From: Mycoplasmopsis bovis PG45
GTDB lineage: Bacteria > Bacillota_I > Bacilli_A > Mycoplasmatales > Metamycoplasmataceae
Assembly: GCF_000183385.1 (NCBI RefSeq)
Contig: NC_014760.1
Span: forward strand, 806,001 to 870,000
Reading direction: 5' to 3'
DNA: 64,000 bases
Part shown: positions 8,575-21,179 of the stretch, piece after piece
Position numbering within the stretch: position 1 is the first letter of the stretch
Layout of the letters: each line of letters begins with the position of its first letter
Translations under genes and position numbers: made by a program
Notes under the pieces: model-generated
Told to the model about the DNA's origin: nothing
Seen by the model: only the letters and a program-made list of their open reading frames with translations
Databases searched by the model: none

Positions 8575-11500
8575 TTATTTAGGTTGTGGGTCAACTGGCA
8601 TAAAACCTTTTTTTAGATCTTCAATAAGAACTTGCTTTTTGGTTTTTTGTCCGTTATATTTTGTGTCTTTAGAGTCTTTGTAATAGATATAAATCAACAC
8701 ATAATCACGTGCATAATAATGGTCTCTTAGTCAATAACTAATTGAACTATGACGTAGACCAGAAACACCTGCTCAAAATTTGTCATTTACATCTTTAGCA
8801 TTAATTAGTCCTATAGCTGCATAGTTATCTTTATATTTAGTTAGGTCCTTATTTTTTATTGCCTCTTGAAATGCTCTTCTAAAACCTTCCCTTAAAAATG
8901 CTTCAGAAGTTAAATTAGTTGCATTCCAGAACAAGCCACTAGGTGTGTTTGAATATAACATTGCAGCTAATGAAGCATAGACTCTTCAAACTGCTTGATA
9001 TCCTTCAACATTTTCTTTTACTTCTTGTGCTGTTTTATAGACCTTTTCAGATTTTAATAGCTCATCAATATAATTCTTCATTAATGGCGAAACAAATGCA
9101 GAAATTAACTGTTGAACCTTACCTCTTATAACTCCTCAGAAGCCACGAGCCCCTAAAGATGTATTGCCTTTCGATTTATCTGAGTTGAATATTGCATTAA
9201 ATAGGCCTTTATTTTCATCTGAAGGTGCATATTTAAACATAACATTGATAAAGTCAGCATATGATTTAGGATCTACTTTTTCTAAAAGTTTTTCAAACTT
9301 AGGAATGTTATCAAATACCTTAGCAATTGAAATAGTATCTCCATCGCTTATGAACTTTAAGGCACCATTTTTAACTGCTTCTGCAATTTTTGTAAGGACA
9401 TCATCAGAATCTTTTAATTCTTTAAGAGTTTTAAATATGCTATCTATAACATCATTAAATATTTCAAGAATTGGACCGTTTACGCCTGTTTCATTGCTGT
9501 TTTGGCCAACTATTGCCTTTGAAATAGACTCTAAGAACTTACTTAATTTCTCTGATTCTTCATCAACAGGAATTGTATAGCCTTCTTTATTTAGCGAATC
9601 TATTGTTATTTTTGCCATCACATTAAATAGTTTGCTGTCTCTTGCGTTAACAACATCTACAATTCACTTCTTAATGTGTTCTTTGGCTTTTTTCTCATTA
9701 ACAGAATTAAATAATGTTGAAATTAGTTTTGGCCATGAATTAACATCTTTTAATTTACTTACATTTTTGAATAATTCACCTATAAATAAGTCTAATGCGC
9801 CTTTTGTGTTACCAGATTTAAGCATTAATTTAAAGAAATCTTTAGCATCATGATCAGAGATTCCCTTTGATGTTAATAACTTAGAAAGACCAAAATCATC
9901 AATAAATTTGTTTACTAAGGTATCATCTGTAGTTGCGCCCTCAGCAATTTTCTTTATATTCTCACCTAAGACTTGTGAATGCTTTTCTAATGTTGAAGAG
10001 TTTAAAATTCTCTGTACAAAAATAAAGTCTTCAAAGTTTATAGATTTGGCTGTAAGTTGTAATATATCAGCAAATAAATCAGTCAATGATTTATGTTTAT
10101 TTAATCCGTTACTCATACCATTTAGCACATTTGGAATAATGTGCAAGTCATGAATTAATGAAGGCAATTCATCCAATAAATCCTTGAAGAATGCTTTGTT
10201 TTGCTCACTATTTGCATCAATTTTATAGTGGCTTAGTTGTGTACTGAGTAATTTTTGAATAAGATTTTTGACAGTTTCTTCTTTCAAAAAGCTTTCAAGC
10301 AAGACTGAAAAGTCTTTAGAAATTAGATAAATTTTATCCTGGCTATCTAAATATATTTTAAGAACATCAGCAATTGATTTAGCATTGTGATATTTATAAA
10401 AATCTTGCTTCATTGTTAATGTTACATTTCGCATTATAGAAGCAATAACTTTGTGATTTTTGACAAAAATTGACTTGAATAAAGTACTGAACTCATCTTT
10501 TGAAATAAATTGAGTTAATTTGTCAGTGCCAAATGACTTAATTAGCTGATCATATATCATTGAACCAGCATCTTTTGCATCAAAAGCATAATTAAATATG
10601 TTCGCTACAAATTGGCCGATTGTACCTTCATGATTAAGAACAATTTGAGTTGTTGCAAGTGATTTAATTAAATCAATTGCAGTTTTTTCCCAATTTTGGG
10701 AGCTAAATTTATCTTTTAAATTTTCCTGTGCTAGCTTTTCAATAGCTTGACTGTCTATTTTTGAGCCATTCTTTGCTAATTCATCAAAAACACCTGAGAA
10801 GAATCATTCATCAAGTTCTAAGACTTTGTTTACTTTGTCATAGTTTTGAAGAGAATCGCTTATAAGGGCTATTAGGTCTTTTTCATTAATGTCTTTTACT
10901 AGTGTCTGTTCATTCTTCATTAATTTGTAAATCATAGTTGCATATGTGTATCTAATAGAGTTTTTTGCAAATGCTCTATTTAAGATGTTTTTAACATTTT
11001 TAACTGCTTTGCTTCTTACATCCGAATTACTTAATCAAGTTTTGATTAACTTATCATAGTCATTGAAATCAATGAAGCTCATTTTATCCGAGAAAAAGCC
11101 ATTTGTTAGTAATGATAATGATAACTCTTGTAAATCCTTATCATTAGCTAGATAATTCACAAGTTCTTTTACGTTATCTAAACTAATATCAACATTGCCT
11201 TTTTTTCCACCAAGAGAATTTAATAGGTTTTTTAATATATTTCCTGTTTCATCAAAATTAATAAAATCTTTAGCAAAATTAATCAATTCTGTTGTCGCTT
11301 TTTTGTCAACTAAAGACTTAACTGCTTTGTCTAATAATGATTTTACTGAGCTAGCCATTTTTAGATCGCTATTGTTCATTGAAAGTAGTTCGTCAGTTAA
11401 TGACTTAAATAGCTTTTTGAAATTATCGTTCTTGAATGACTTTTGAATTAGGTTTATAAAGTCATTTTCAGTAGCAAAAGTTTTAATTTTTTCAGATGAC

Positions 11501-14500
11501 TTAAATATTTTGTTACCTAAATCTCTACTAAAGTTATCATTTGTAAACACCTTAGAAATAGTGTTATCAATCAACTTTCTAAGCATTTCTTTATTGTTTT
11601 TAATAAGTGCTTTAGAGTTAACAACCTTAATCAATTCAAGTAGGTTTTTGTCTCAGTCCTTGTCACTGAAGCTAGTGCTCAATTTCTTAACATAATTGTT
11701 AAACACTTGGCCTAAATTGGCTTTTGTGCCATTCTTACTTAGTTCATTAAACAGTTCTTCAACAAAATATTCTCTAACTTTTAATTTTTTGCTTACTTCA
11801 GGCAATACCCCAAATAAATCTTTTATGAATTTAGTAAATTCATCTAATGTTATATTTTCAAAAACTTCACCATATTTTTTGGCAGAATTATATGAAGCCT
11901 TAGCGAAAATTGAAGCAACTTCATCTTTTTGAACTACAGAAATAAAGAATTTTTCTAACTTGCTTGCTAATTCCGAATTATTTTTGTTATCTTTTAATCA
12001 GTTTTTAATTATTAAATCAAGACTTGCTAAATCATTAAGTTTAATGTCTTTAGAGAAAATGCCCTTAGTTAAGAAATCTTTGGCAAAATCATTCATTTCT
12101 TGACTATCAATTATTAAGTTAAATAAAGTTTTAATGTCATCATCTGAAAACTCAAAAAATTCTTTTGATGCATTTCTAATTAATTTAGTGAACTCATTAC
12201 TATTAACTAATGTTTTAGTAATTTGCTTAACAAAATTAAAATCACTGCTATTTATAATCTTATTTGCTAATAAATCTATAAGTTCTTTAATAGTGCTTAT
12301 GTTTTGAATAGATACAGTGTCAGAATCTGCCAAATTTTTAATTGCTGAATCAAGCAAATCTTTAAATGATTGATCTTTTAATAATTTGTTTACTAATGAA
12401 GATAGTTCGTCTTTTGAAATAAGTTTTTCAATTTCACTTTTTCCACTAGCTTTGATTATTTCATTAGCAATTGAATCTGAAATGAACTTTTTGCTTTCTG
12501 CAAAATCAAAAATGTTTGAAATTAATTTTGCTAACACTTCTTTGTGATTGTGTACAAAATTATCCTTAGTTATTGCTTTAACTAAGTCTAAAATAGTATT
12601 TTCAATTGATTTATTTTCAAAAATTCTGTTGAATTTACTTTTTAACAATTCAGATAATTCATCTAAATCAACATTACCAATATGCGAACCTAAATATCTT
12701 AATAATGATTCATAAATATTTTCAAATTTGAACACTCTATCAAGTTCATTATATTTGCCAATAGCACTATTAAATAGGCTTTCAAGTTCAGAATCATTAA
12801 TGCCTTTAGTTATTTCTGGATAACCCTTTAGCATACTTAATGAAATTTTAGATATTAATTTCTTAATACTTTCATTATTAAGCAGTGATTTAACTAATTC
12901 ATTAGCTCTTTGACCTAAACTTGTGTTTTTAACATTAACAAATTTAACAAATACATATTGAACTAAATCATTAAACGAATTAATTTTATCTCATTCAATT
13001 TTGTCAATGCTTATTAAGCTTTGTACAAGGTCACTAAATAAAACTTCAAATTCATTTGAATTAAAAATAGCGCTTACAAAACTTTGAACATCTTCTAATT
13101 TAACCAAATTGCCTGTTTTATGGGTATTTTTGAAAATTAAGTTAGAAATTTTATCTTTTAACTCTTGTGATTGTTTTGCGAATTTAAATGCATTAATCAA
13201 TAATTTTTGTGTAGTATTTTTAGTTTCTTGTATCCCGTCAGATTTAGAAACTGTTTTAAATATTTTGAATAAGAAGTTGTTAGGGTTACTGAAGTCAAGC
13301 TTTTGGCCATTTGCTTTAAAAATATTAGTAAAGAATTCACTTAAGTTAAGTTTAAATCCGTCTTTTGAAATGCCATCAAGCATTTTCTTAAAAATGTCTT
13401 TTGAAACTGTTTCAAAATCTTTTTCGTCAATTAATGCATCTGAGATATTACTGAATAATTTAGCAAAATCATCTTTTGAAACATTGCTAGTCATTCCATT
13501 TAGTTTAGATAATTGACTATATATAATATTGCTTATAAACTCTAATGATTTTTCGTCCTTAACTAATGATTTAACTAAACTTCCAAACTTTTCAACAATA
13601 GCTGAATTATGATTTGAATCTGCCACTCAAGACTTGAGTGCCTTTTCAAAACTGAAGTTAGATAAATCATTTGAACTTCCAAATATCCCTTTAACTAAAA
13701 AATCTTCTAAAATTCATTGAAAATCGCTGTTTGATAATAATTTTGTAATAAATAAATTTGCAGATTCAGAGTTAATTACATCTTTTAATTCTGGCACATA
13801 TTTAGCAATTAAATTTGAAACTAATTCTTTTGTTTCATCTAATGAAAGTACCTTTTTTACAAGATTAATAACTTCTGAATTGTCCTTTAAAATAGATGTT
13901 TTGGTTAGAACTAATCTAACTAATTCTGATGCAGTTTTAACTTTTTCTAATTCATTTTTATCAATATCAGCAAGAGCGGTAATTAATGAACTTGCTGCTT
14001 TTGAAAACTCAGAACTTTTGAAAATTTTGTCGAACAACGAAATCATTTTTTCATTAGAAATAACATCACTGAGCTTGTTTTCAGATGTTTGATATATTTT
14101 TTGTGCTATCAATTTTGATAAATCACTATTTTTATTAAAGTAATTTAATGAATTAGTAAGAATTTTTTCAAGAGTTGCCTTATTTGCTTTTAGATCTAAG
14201 TTTGCAATAATTTTGAAAATTTTAATTAATGCGATATCTAAATTTTCGCCTTCAAAATTTTTACTTAGTTTGCTTAATGTTTGTGCTAAAACATTAGCAA
14301 AATTAAAATCAGAAATTTTGCCATCTTGCAATTGAACTGATAATGAGTTTATAAATGTTTCTGAAATTTTAAACTCTTTGTCTAAAGCGCCTATACCTTT
14401 AATATTTTTGGATAAAAGTTCTTTTAGTGAAGATTCATCAATATCTTTGAATAGCTCATTATTTGATTTAACTATTTCAAACACAAAATTTGTGAATTCT

Positions 14501-16587
14501 TTGTTTAAAGCGCCTTCTTTTGAAAGCTCATCAAAAAGACTAGAAGCTAAATCACTGATTATTTTTTGAATATGGCTATCTTTAAGAACTTTTTGCAATA
14601 ATTCTGCAACTGATTTAGCTTGTCCATAAATCTTAGAATTATTTGCAAGGTTAATGAATAATTCTCCGATTGTTTTTTTAATGCTCTTACTGCTTAAAAC
14701 TGATTTAATCAATTTAGCAAGATTTTCAGTTTTAAAAGCCTTTGATGAGTTATTCCCAATTGCTTTATTTATAGCATCAGACAACATTTTTTCATCAACA
14801 TTTTTAATAATTAAATTCTGTGCAAATTCCGCTATTATTTCTTTTAATTCTTCTTTTTCTTTTTGAATTAAGTCAGAACTAAAGAATGAAGCAATTAATG
14901 AAATTAAATTAGCTTCATTTAGTAGATTATTCTTGAAAATGTTTATTAAATCGAAAAGTTTGGCTCTCTCGCTACTTGACTTTTTGTCTTTATTTCAATA
15001 AGTTTCTTGAAACTCAAGCTCAGATTTAAGCAAGAATTTAGGAACAAATTCTGATTCCTCTAACCATTTTTTTAATTTGTTTAGATTTTCATTATTGTTT
15101 TTCGTAAAAAAATTACTTAATCTGCTACTGAGATCGGCTTCCTTTATTGTGGGAAATTGAATTAATGAATCAATAGCGCCATTTAATATGTTTTTAACTA
15201 ATGAGCTGTTTAAAACTCTTTTCTTGTATCATTCTCATTTATTTTTTCTTTTATCGCTAAACTTTTTGAATATTTCGTCTTCTTTAAAGAGATTTCCATT
15301 AATATCATCGGTTAAAACTTTTTTAACTGTCTCATATTTGTTAGCAAACTCTAATTGAGTTGTAAATGAATCTTTATCAGTAAAAATGTACTTGTTATCT
15401 CACTTTATGCCATTCTCATTTAATTTATCGCTGTTTCTTTCAGGAACAATAAGCTTAATAAACACATCCTGTGCCATTTTTTTGTAGCCAAAACTGCCAG
15501 GGTGAATATCAAATAATGTAGGAGACAATTTGTTTATATTAGAATTATCTGTTCAGAATGAAAAATCATATGGATTAATAAAATTAAATTTATTTTTAGT
15601 AACTTGTGACTGAATATTTTTATTTAGTGCATCAACAGCCATTTGACTAACAATTAATGATGATCCATTATTCTTAAATAAATAGCCATCTAATAAAACA
15701 AATAAATGTGGAAGTGGCAGTGGGTAGCCTATAAAATTGACATTTTCAGTCTTTACATGTTTTTTTAACTCAGCAGAAAAGTCATCTATTCTTTTCTTCA
15801 TTTCTTTGAATGTGTCTTGAAATGCTGAACTAACTCCAGCTATTGCATTAGTTGGATTGGCTTTGATATTTTGTATCTGCTTTATAAATTCAGGATTTTT
15901 TAGTTTTTTAGCAACTAATTCCATAAAGTCATTGGCAGCCAAAGTTATAGTTACCAAATTAGCCTTTTGCAATTCTTCTCTTACTTCTTTGGCCTTTTTA
16001 ATTATGTCTTTGCCAAATTTAGACTTATAATAAGCTAGCTTATTCTTATCATTTTCTGCTAATTGCTTTAATTTAGAATCATCAACAGTAAGTAAAAATT
16101 TTCAATCTTCTAAGGTCGTGCCTGAAGATGCATAGTTTGTATATGATTCTAATTTAGAATTATCGGCATTTGAATTTTTAATAAATGAAGCTAAATAGGT
16201 AGGGAATGAAATACCAGTTACTTCGTTTTTTTCTTTATCATAATTACCTGGGTAATCTTGATCTAATTGTGAGTCAAAACCGGCTGATATAGAATCACCT
16301 AATGCAACATATTTAACTTTTTCTGACTCTTTAATAATGTTGGGGCTTGACGCTCTTAAATCTAAAGGAGTTTTATTGTCACTTTTCACATCTTTAATAG
16401 AATCATTATTTTCAGTAGTAACAGGTAGCCCAGGTGCGCTATGAACCACATCTTGAAAACGCTTGCTTCCCGAAGCTTCAATCTTTTTATCTCCAAAAGG
16501 GATATAAGAAAGGCCAACAGCTAAAGCAACTGTAGCAGAAAATGTTACAACACTAGTGATAATAATAGGTTTAAGCTTGAGTTTCAT
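8575..16587 (-). CDS. giant SGNH-hydrolase surface protein with long repetitive helical tail
   Basis: This is one uninterrupted 2670-residue frame (all segments share phase; only TGA-Trp codons interrupt it). The N-terminus MKLKLKPIIITSVV has a single hydrophobic segment (about residues 7-31) with no lipobox, so it is a signal anchor or cleaved signal. An SGNH/GDSL esterase domain follows: GDS at Gly97-Ser99, a Gly in YASSG near 155, AAND near 220, and DIHPG with Asp360 and His362. These are the four SGNH blocks, so the hydrolase looks catalytically complete. From about residue 500 to 2600 the protein is a series of related helical segments with landmarks like FxxLLKS, LxxLxxxI and short Lys/Asp/Asn-rich linkers. 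The C-terminal about 100 residues contain a distinct Tyr/Trp-richer segment. It is likely exposed on the surface; possible roles are lipid or glycan ester hydrolysis plus adhesion. The tail function is unknown. Confidence 0.88.
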
Positions 16588-16699
16588 AATAAAACCTCCT
16601 AAGATTAAGAACGGATTTCATTAAATTATAAAGAAATATGAAACAATATATAACTTTTATAAACTTAAAAGGCTTTACTAATGAGCCTATTTAATAGGT

Positions 16700-16730
16700 T
16701 TAAAAGAAAAACCAAGCCTGTTGCTTGGCT
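16700..16730 (-). terminator. terminator after rpoC
   Basis: On the minus strand CCAAGC-AACAG-GCTTGG is followed by TTTTTCTTTT, 15-40 bases past the rpoC stop. Confidence 0.8.
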
Positions 16731-16742
16731 TTTAATTAACTT

Positions 16743-19700
16743 TTAATTGTCAGATTCGTCTGTAAATTCAATCATATTTGAAGCAAATGCTTCAGACTGA
16801 AATTCATCAAAAATGTGTTGAATTTCAACTCTGTTTTCCATGCTTAATATTTCATTTTCATCAGCCACGAACTTAACAGTTTTAATATCCGGATCATATT
16901 TATCTGCAAAATATGATTTTGGGTTACGTAAGTCATATTTTCCGTTTTCTTCAAAGTTAGAGTTAGTTCCAGCAGGTATTTTATGACCTAGGATAATGTT
17001 TTCCTTTAGCCCTTTAAGTCTGTCAACTTGTGCCTTAATAGATGCATTAACTAAAATCTTTGGAGTTTCTTGATATGAAGCAGCAGCCAAGAATGAATCA
17101 GATAATAATGGAATTTGTTTAGCTCCTTTAATTTTTACTTCACCAAAAGGTGGCTTTTTACCTTCTGAAATTAAACGAGCACTTTCCTTTTGATAAACAT
17201 GGATATCTACTAATGAACCATTAAAGAATTCTGAATCACCTGAGTCAGTAATTAAAATCTTAGAAAGCATTTGACGAATAATTATTTCAATATATTTGTC
17301 ACTAATGGTAATACCTTGTAAACGGTATAGTTTTTGCACTTCTTTAAGAATGTAATTTTGCACCAAACGTGTATCACCAACTCTTAATAAATTGTTAAGC
17401 ACAATTGGACCTTCAACGATCTTTTGCCCTGGTCTAACTTTATCATTAACTTTTACTCTTACTTTTCTGCCAGCTCTAGTTTTATACTCAACTGAATTTA
17501 CTTTGCCATCACGAGTTTTATACTCTTGAGTAATAACATCATATTCAACCGATTCAGAGCCTTCTTTAATACGTTTAATATCAGTTATGCGACCATAATA
17601 ATTAGAAATAACAGCTGGACGGCCTCATGGTGAATCATAGGCATCAATTAATTCAATTAATCTACCAAAACCGCCAGTGATATCTTCAACACCAGCAACC
17701 CCACCAGTATGGAATGTACGCATAGTTAGCTGTGTACCTGGTTCACCTATTGATTGAGCCGCAATAACACCAACTGCTTCACCGATGTTAACTACACGGT
17801 TAAGCGCTAAGTCCTTACCATAGCACTTCTTACATACACCATTAGGTGTATAACATGAAAGAACTGAACGGATTTCAACTTTCTTAATTTCGTTTTCAAT
17901 AATTTCAGTTGCAATTTCAGGAGTAATTAGCACGCCAGCGTCAACTATTAATTGTCCGTCTTTACCATAAATTGCTTTATTAGTAAATCTTCCTTCAATT
18001 CTGTCATATAAACCTTCAATAACAGTATTGGTTTTAGTGTCTAAAATGTCTTTAACTTGGAAGCCATAGTCAGTTCCACAGTCTTCTTCTCTTACTGTAA
18101 TTCCTTGAGCAACGTCAACTAATCTTCTAGTTAAATAACCAGATTTAGCTGTGTTAAGCGCTGTATCAGTTAAACCTTTACGAGCACCGTGAGTTGATGA
18201 ATAGAATTCATAAGCAGTAAGACCATTTAGGAAAGATGACTTAACTGGAATTTCAACAGTTGAACGAACAACACGTTCGTTTTCAGCATCGGCTTTTAAC
18301 ACCTTTGTGTTGTTGTTCATAAGTCCACGCATACCAGCTAATTGCACGAAGTTACTTGAGTTACCACGAGCTCCAGAGTTAAACATCATAAATAATGAGT
18401 TATCAGGATAAAGCTTAGTTAGTTTCTTAAGGTCTTTTTCAATATCATCCTTAATAGCAGCTCACTTAGCAATTGTTGCATTATATCTTTCGTCATCAGT
18501 CATTAAACCTTGATCAAAATAATCTTTTAATAGCTCGATGTATTTATCGCCTTCAGCAATTCTGCTCTTAGTATCTTGGTGAGTAATAACGTCACTAATT
18601 GAAATTGTAGTTCCTGAAATTGTTGAGAATTTGTAACCTAATTCTTTAATGTTATCCAAAACATTAGCAACAACGTTAGTATATTTAAATCAAACAATTT
18701 CTAACAATTTTGTGTAATCATTAACTGTTCAAATAGGTTCTTCAGTTCTTTCTCTTAGTATTATTTCTTGAGAGATAATCTTATATTCTTCAACAATAAT
18801 TTTTTCTAATATTTCAACATGGTTAACGTCAATTTGCTTGCCGTTAAAGTCCTTTAATTCAGCACATAAATCAAAAATTTGACTTATATCATTTGCGTTG
18901 ATTTGGTTTATAACGCTTGCAACATCGCTCTTTGTTACTATAGCAACATATTTGTCATAAACTCTACGTACAATTTTAGCCACGTCCTTTTTACTTAATG
19001 GTAAATTAAGTGGCATTTTTGCAATAACTTCAGCGAAATTTTGGCCATAAGGAAGTAGGAACTGCTCTAGCTGATTCTTATTGTTTGAAGTGTAAACTAC
19101 TTCTTTTTCACTTAACTTAACTTCGCCGTTTGCATCTGTTTTATTGACATATTCGACATGTTTACCAAAAACAAATTCAAAACTTTCAGGAAAGGCTCTA
19201 TTAAAAATAAACTTACCCACAGTTGAAATTATGTATTTATTTTCAGGTGAATAATTAAGCCTTTTCTTGTTAATTTCATTAATTGGCAATGCCACACGAG
19301 CATGAAGTGAAACTAATTTGTTTTCATATGCTAATAACATTTCATCATATGTAGAGAAGAACTTACCTTCACCAACAACTTTGTCACCATCAATAGCGAC
19401 AGATTTTTCCATTGTTAGGTAGTAAAGACCAAGGATAATATCTTGTGCAGGGTTAATAATAGGTTCACCATCTTTAGGCCCTAAAATGTTTTTTGAAGCT
19501 AACATTAGCTCTCTTGCTTCACGCACAGCTTCATCGCTAATAGGCACGTGGATAGCCATTTGGTCACCATCGAAGTCAGCATTAAATGGGGTACATGAAA
19601 GTGGGTGAAGTTTAATTGCTTTACCACGGATAAGCACAGGTTCATATGCTTGAATAGATAAACGGTGGAGTGTAGGGGCACGGTTTAAAAGCACAACCTT

Positions 19701-21179
19701 ACCTTCAATAGCTTTTTCAACATAAGGTCAGATAATTGGGTCTAAGTTTTCAATTGCTTTTTTACCAGCTTTAATTGAATTTATGTGGCTATCACCATTA
19801 ATTAATTCTTTAATAATTCAAGGTTCAAACAATTTAGCGGCCATTTCACGTGGCACACCAACTTGATGCATTTTTAATTCAGGTCCAACAACAATAACTG
19901 AACGACCAGAATAATCAACACGCTTACCTAGAAGGTTTTGTCTAAATCTACCTTTTTTACCAGTTAGTGTGTCACTAATTGACTTAAGTGGGCGATTATC
20001 TTTTGAAGTAACTGGTGCAGGTTTCTTTCTAGAATTATCAATTAAAGCATCAACAGCTTCTTGAATCATTCTAAATTCATTTTGCTTAATAAGCATAGGA
20101 GCATCAGTTTCTTCCCATTTTTTCAAACGATTATTTCTAATAATAATACGACGATAAAGTTCGTTGACATCACTAGTTGAATGACGACCGCCATCTAATT
20201 GTACTAATGGACGCAAATCAGCAGGAATTACTGGAAGATCATAAATAAGCATTGATTTAGGATCTTGCCCTGAGTGAATAAAAGCGTTAACTACGGCTAA
20301 ACGTTTGTATAGTTTAGATCTTTCTTGTGCTTTTATTGATGCAGTAGGATTGCTGTCAAAGTGTTGATTGATTTTTTCAATTTCACCTTCAATAAATTCA
20401 GCCTCAGCTTTTAGATCTATATTTTCTAATAAGTATTCAATAGCCTTAGAACCAGTTGAAATTTTAGCCTTAGAAAATCCATGAATAATTTCATTGTATT
20501 CATAGAAGTCAATACCATAATCTTGACCAGTTTGTGAAACTGCATACGATTCTAATTCAGCTAATGCTTCGCTAATTATTTCATACTCTTCAGTATCTTT
20601 TTCAAATCTTTCTTTAAGTTCTTCTAAAGCATCTGCATAGATAATAGCAGCATCTGAAATATCAATAATAGCATTCTTTTGAAGTTTCTTAAGACCACCA
20701 TCTTCTAAAACAATGTGACTCTTATAGTAAATTAATTTTTCCAAATCACCCTTTGAAACAGTCTTATTTGAATTTGCTATTCTTAAACCTAATAACTTAG
20801 AAATAATTGAGTGGTCGATCTTAAAAAATCAAAAGTGCACAACAGGGTTTTCTAAATGAATGTGACCCATTCTGCTTCTTCTAACCATTTTAGGTAAAAT
20901 AACAGGTTGATATTTTTGACACATTGGTGTCTTTTCACAAATTGTGTTTTCATCACTTTTCTTATACTTAGTGCCGCAAATAGGACATTTAAAGTCAGTT
21001 GTAGGACCAAAAATAAGTTCATCAAATAAACCATCACGCTCTGGTTTATAGCTCTTATAGTTAATTGTTTCAGGTTTTGTTACTTCACCACATGATCAAT
21101 TTTTAACATCGTCTTGAGCCGCTAATGATATTTTAATTTTTTTAATTTCTTTTGCTATTTTCTTATTAAAACTATTCAT
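16743..21179 (-). CDS. rpoC: DNA-directed RNA polymerase beta' subunit
   Basis: This is the 1478-residue largest subunit of RNA polymerase, carrying the catalytic magnesium site. The N-terminal zinc ribbon ([11 protein letters not shown] ... CEKTPMC) lies near residues 60-90, the invariant NADFDGD motif near 530, and the second zinc cluster ([17 protein letters not shown]) near 1110, followed by the conserved [16 protein letters not shown] trigger-loop region. Multiple TGA codons encode Trp. The start ATG at 21179 is preceded by GAGGGAG inside the end of rpoB; the genes overlap by 8 bases, suggesting translational coupling. Its own terminator follows at 16700-16730. Length is larger than average because of insertions in the middle region. 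Identity is certain. Confidence 0.97.

Noticed and set aside
8575-16587. Nine or more separate ORFs on the minus strand between 8.8 and 16.6 kb
   Set aside because: All segments share the same reading phase and are separated only by TGA codons; reading TGA as Trp gives one continuous gene from 16587 to 8575.
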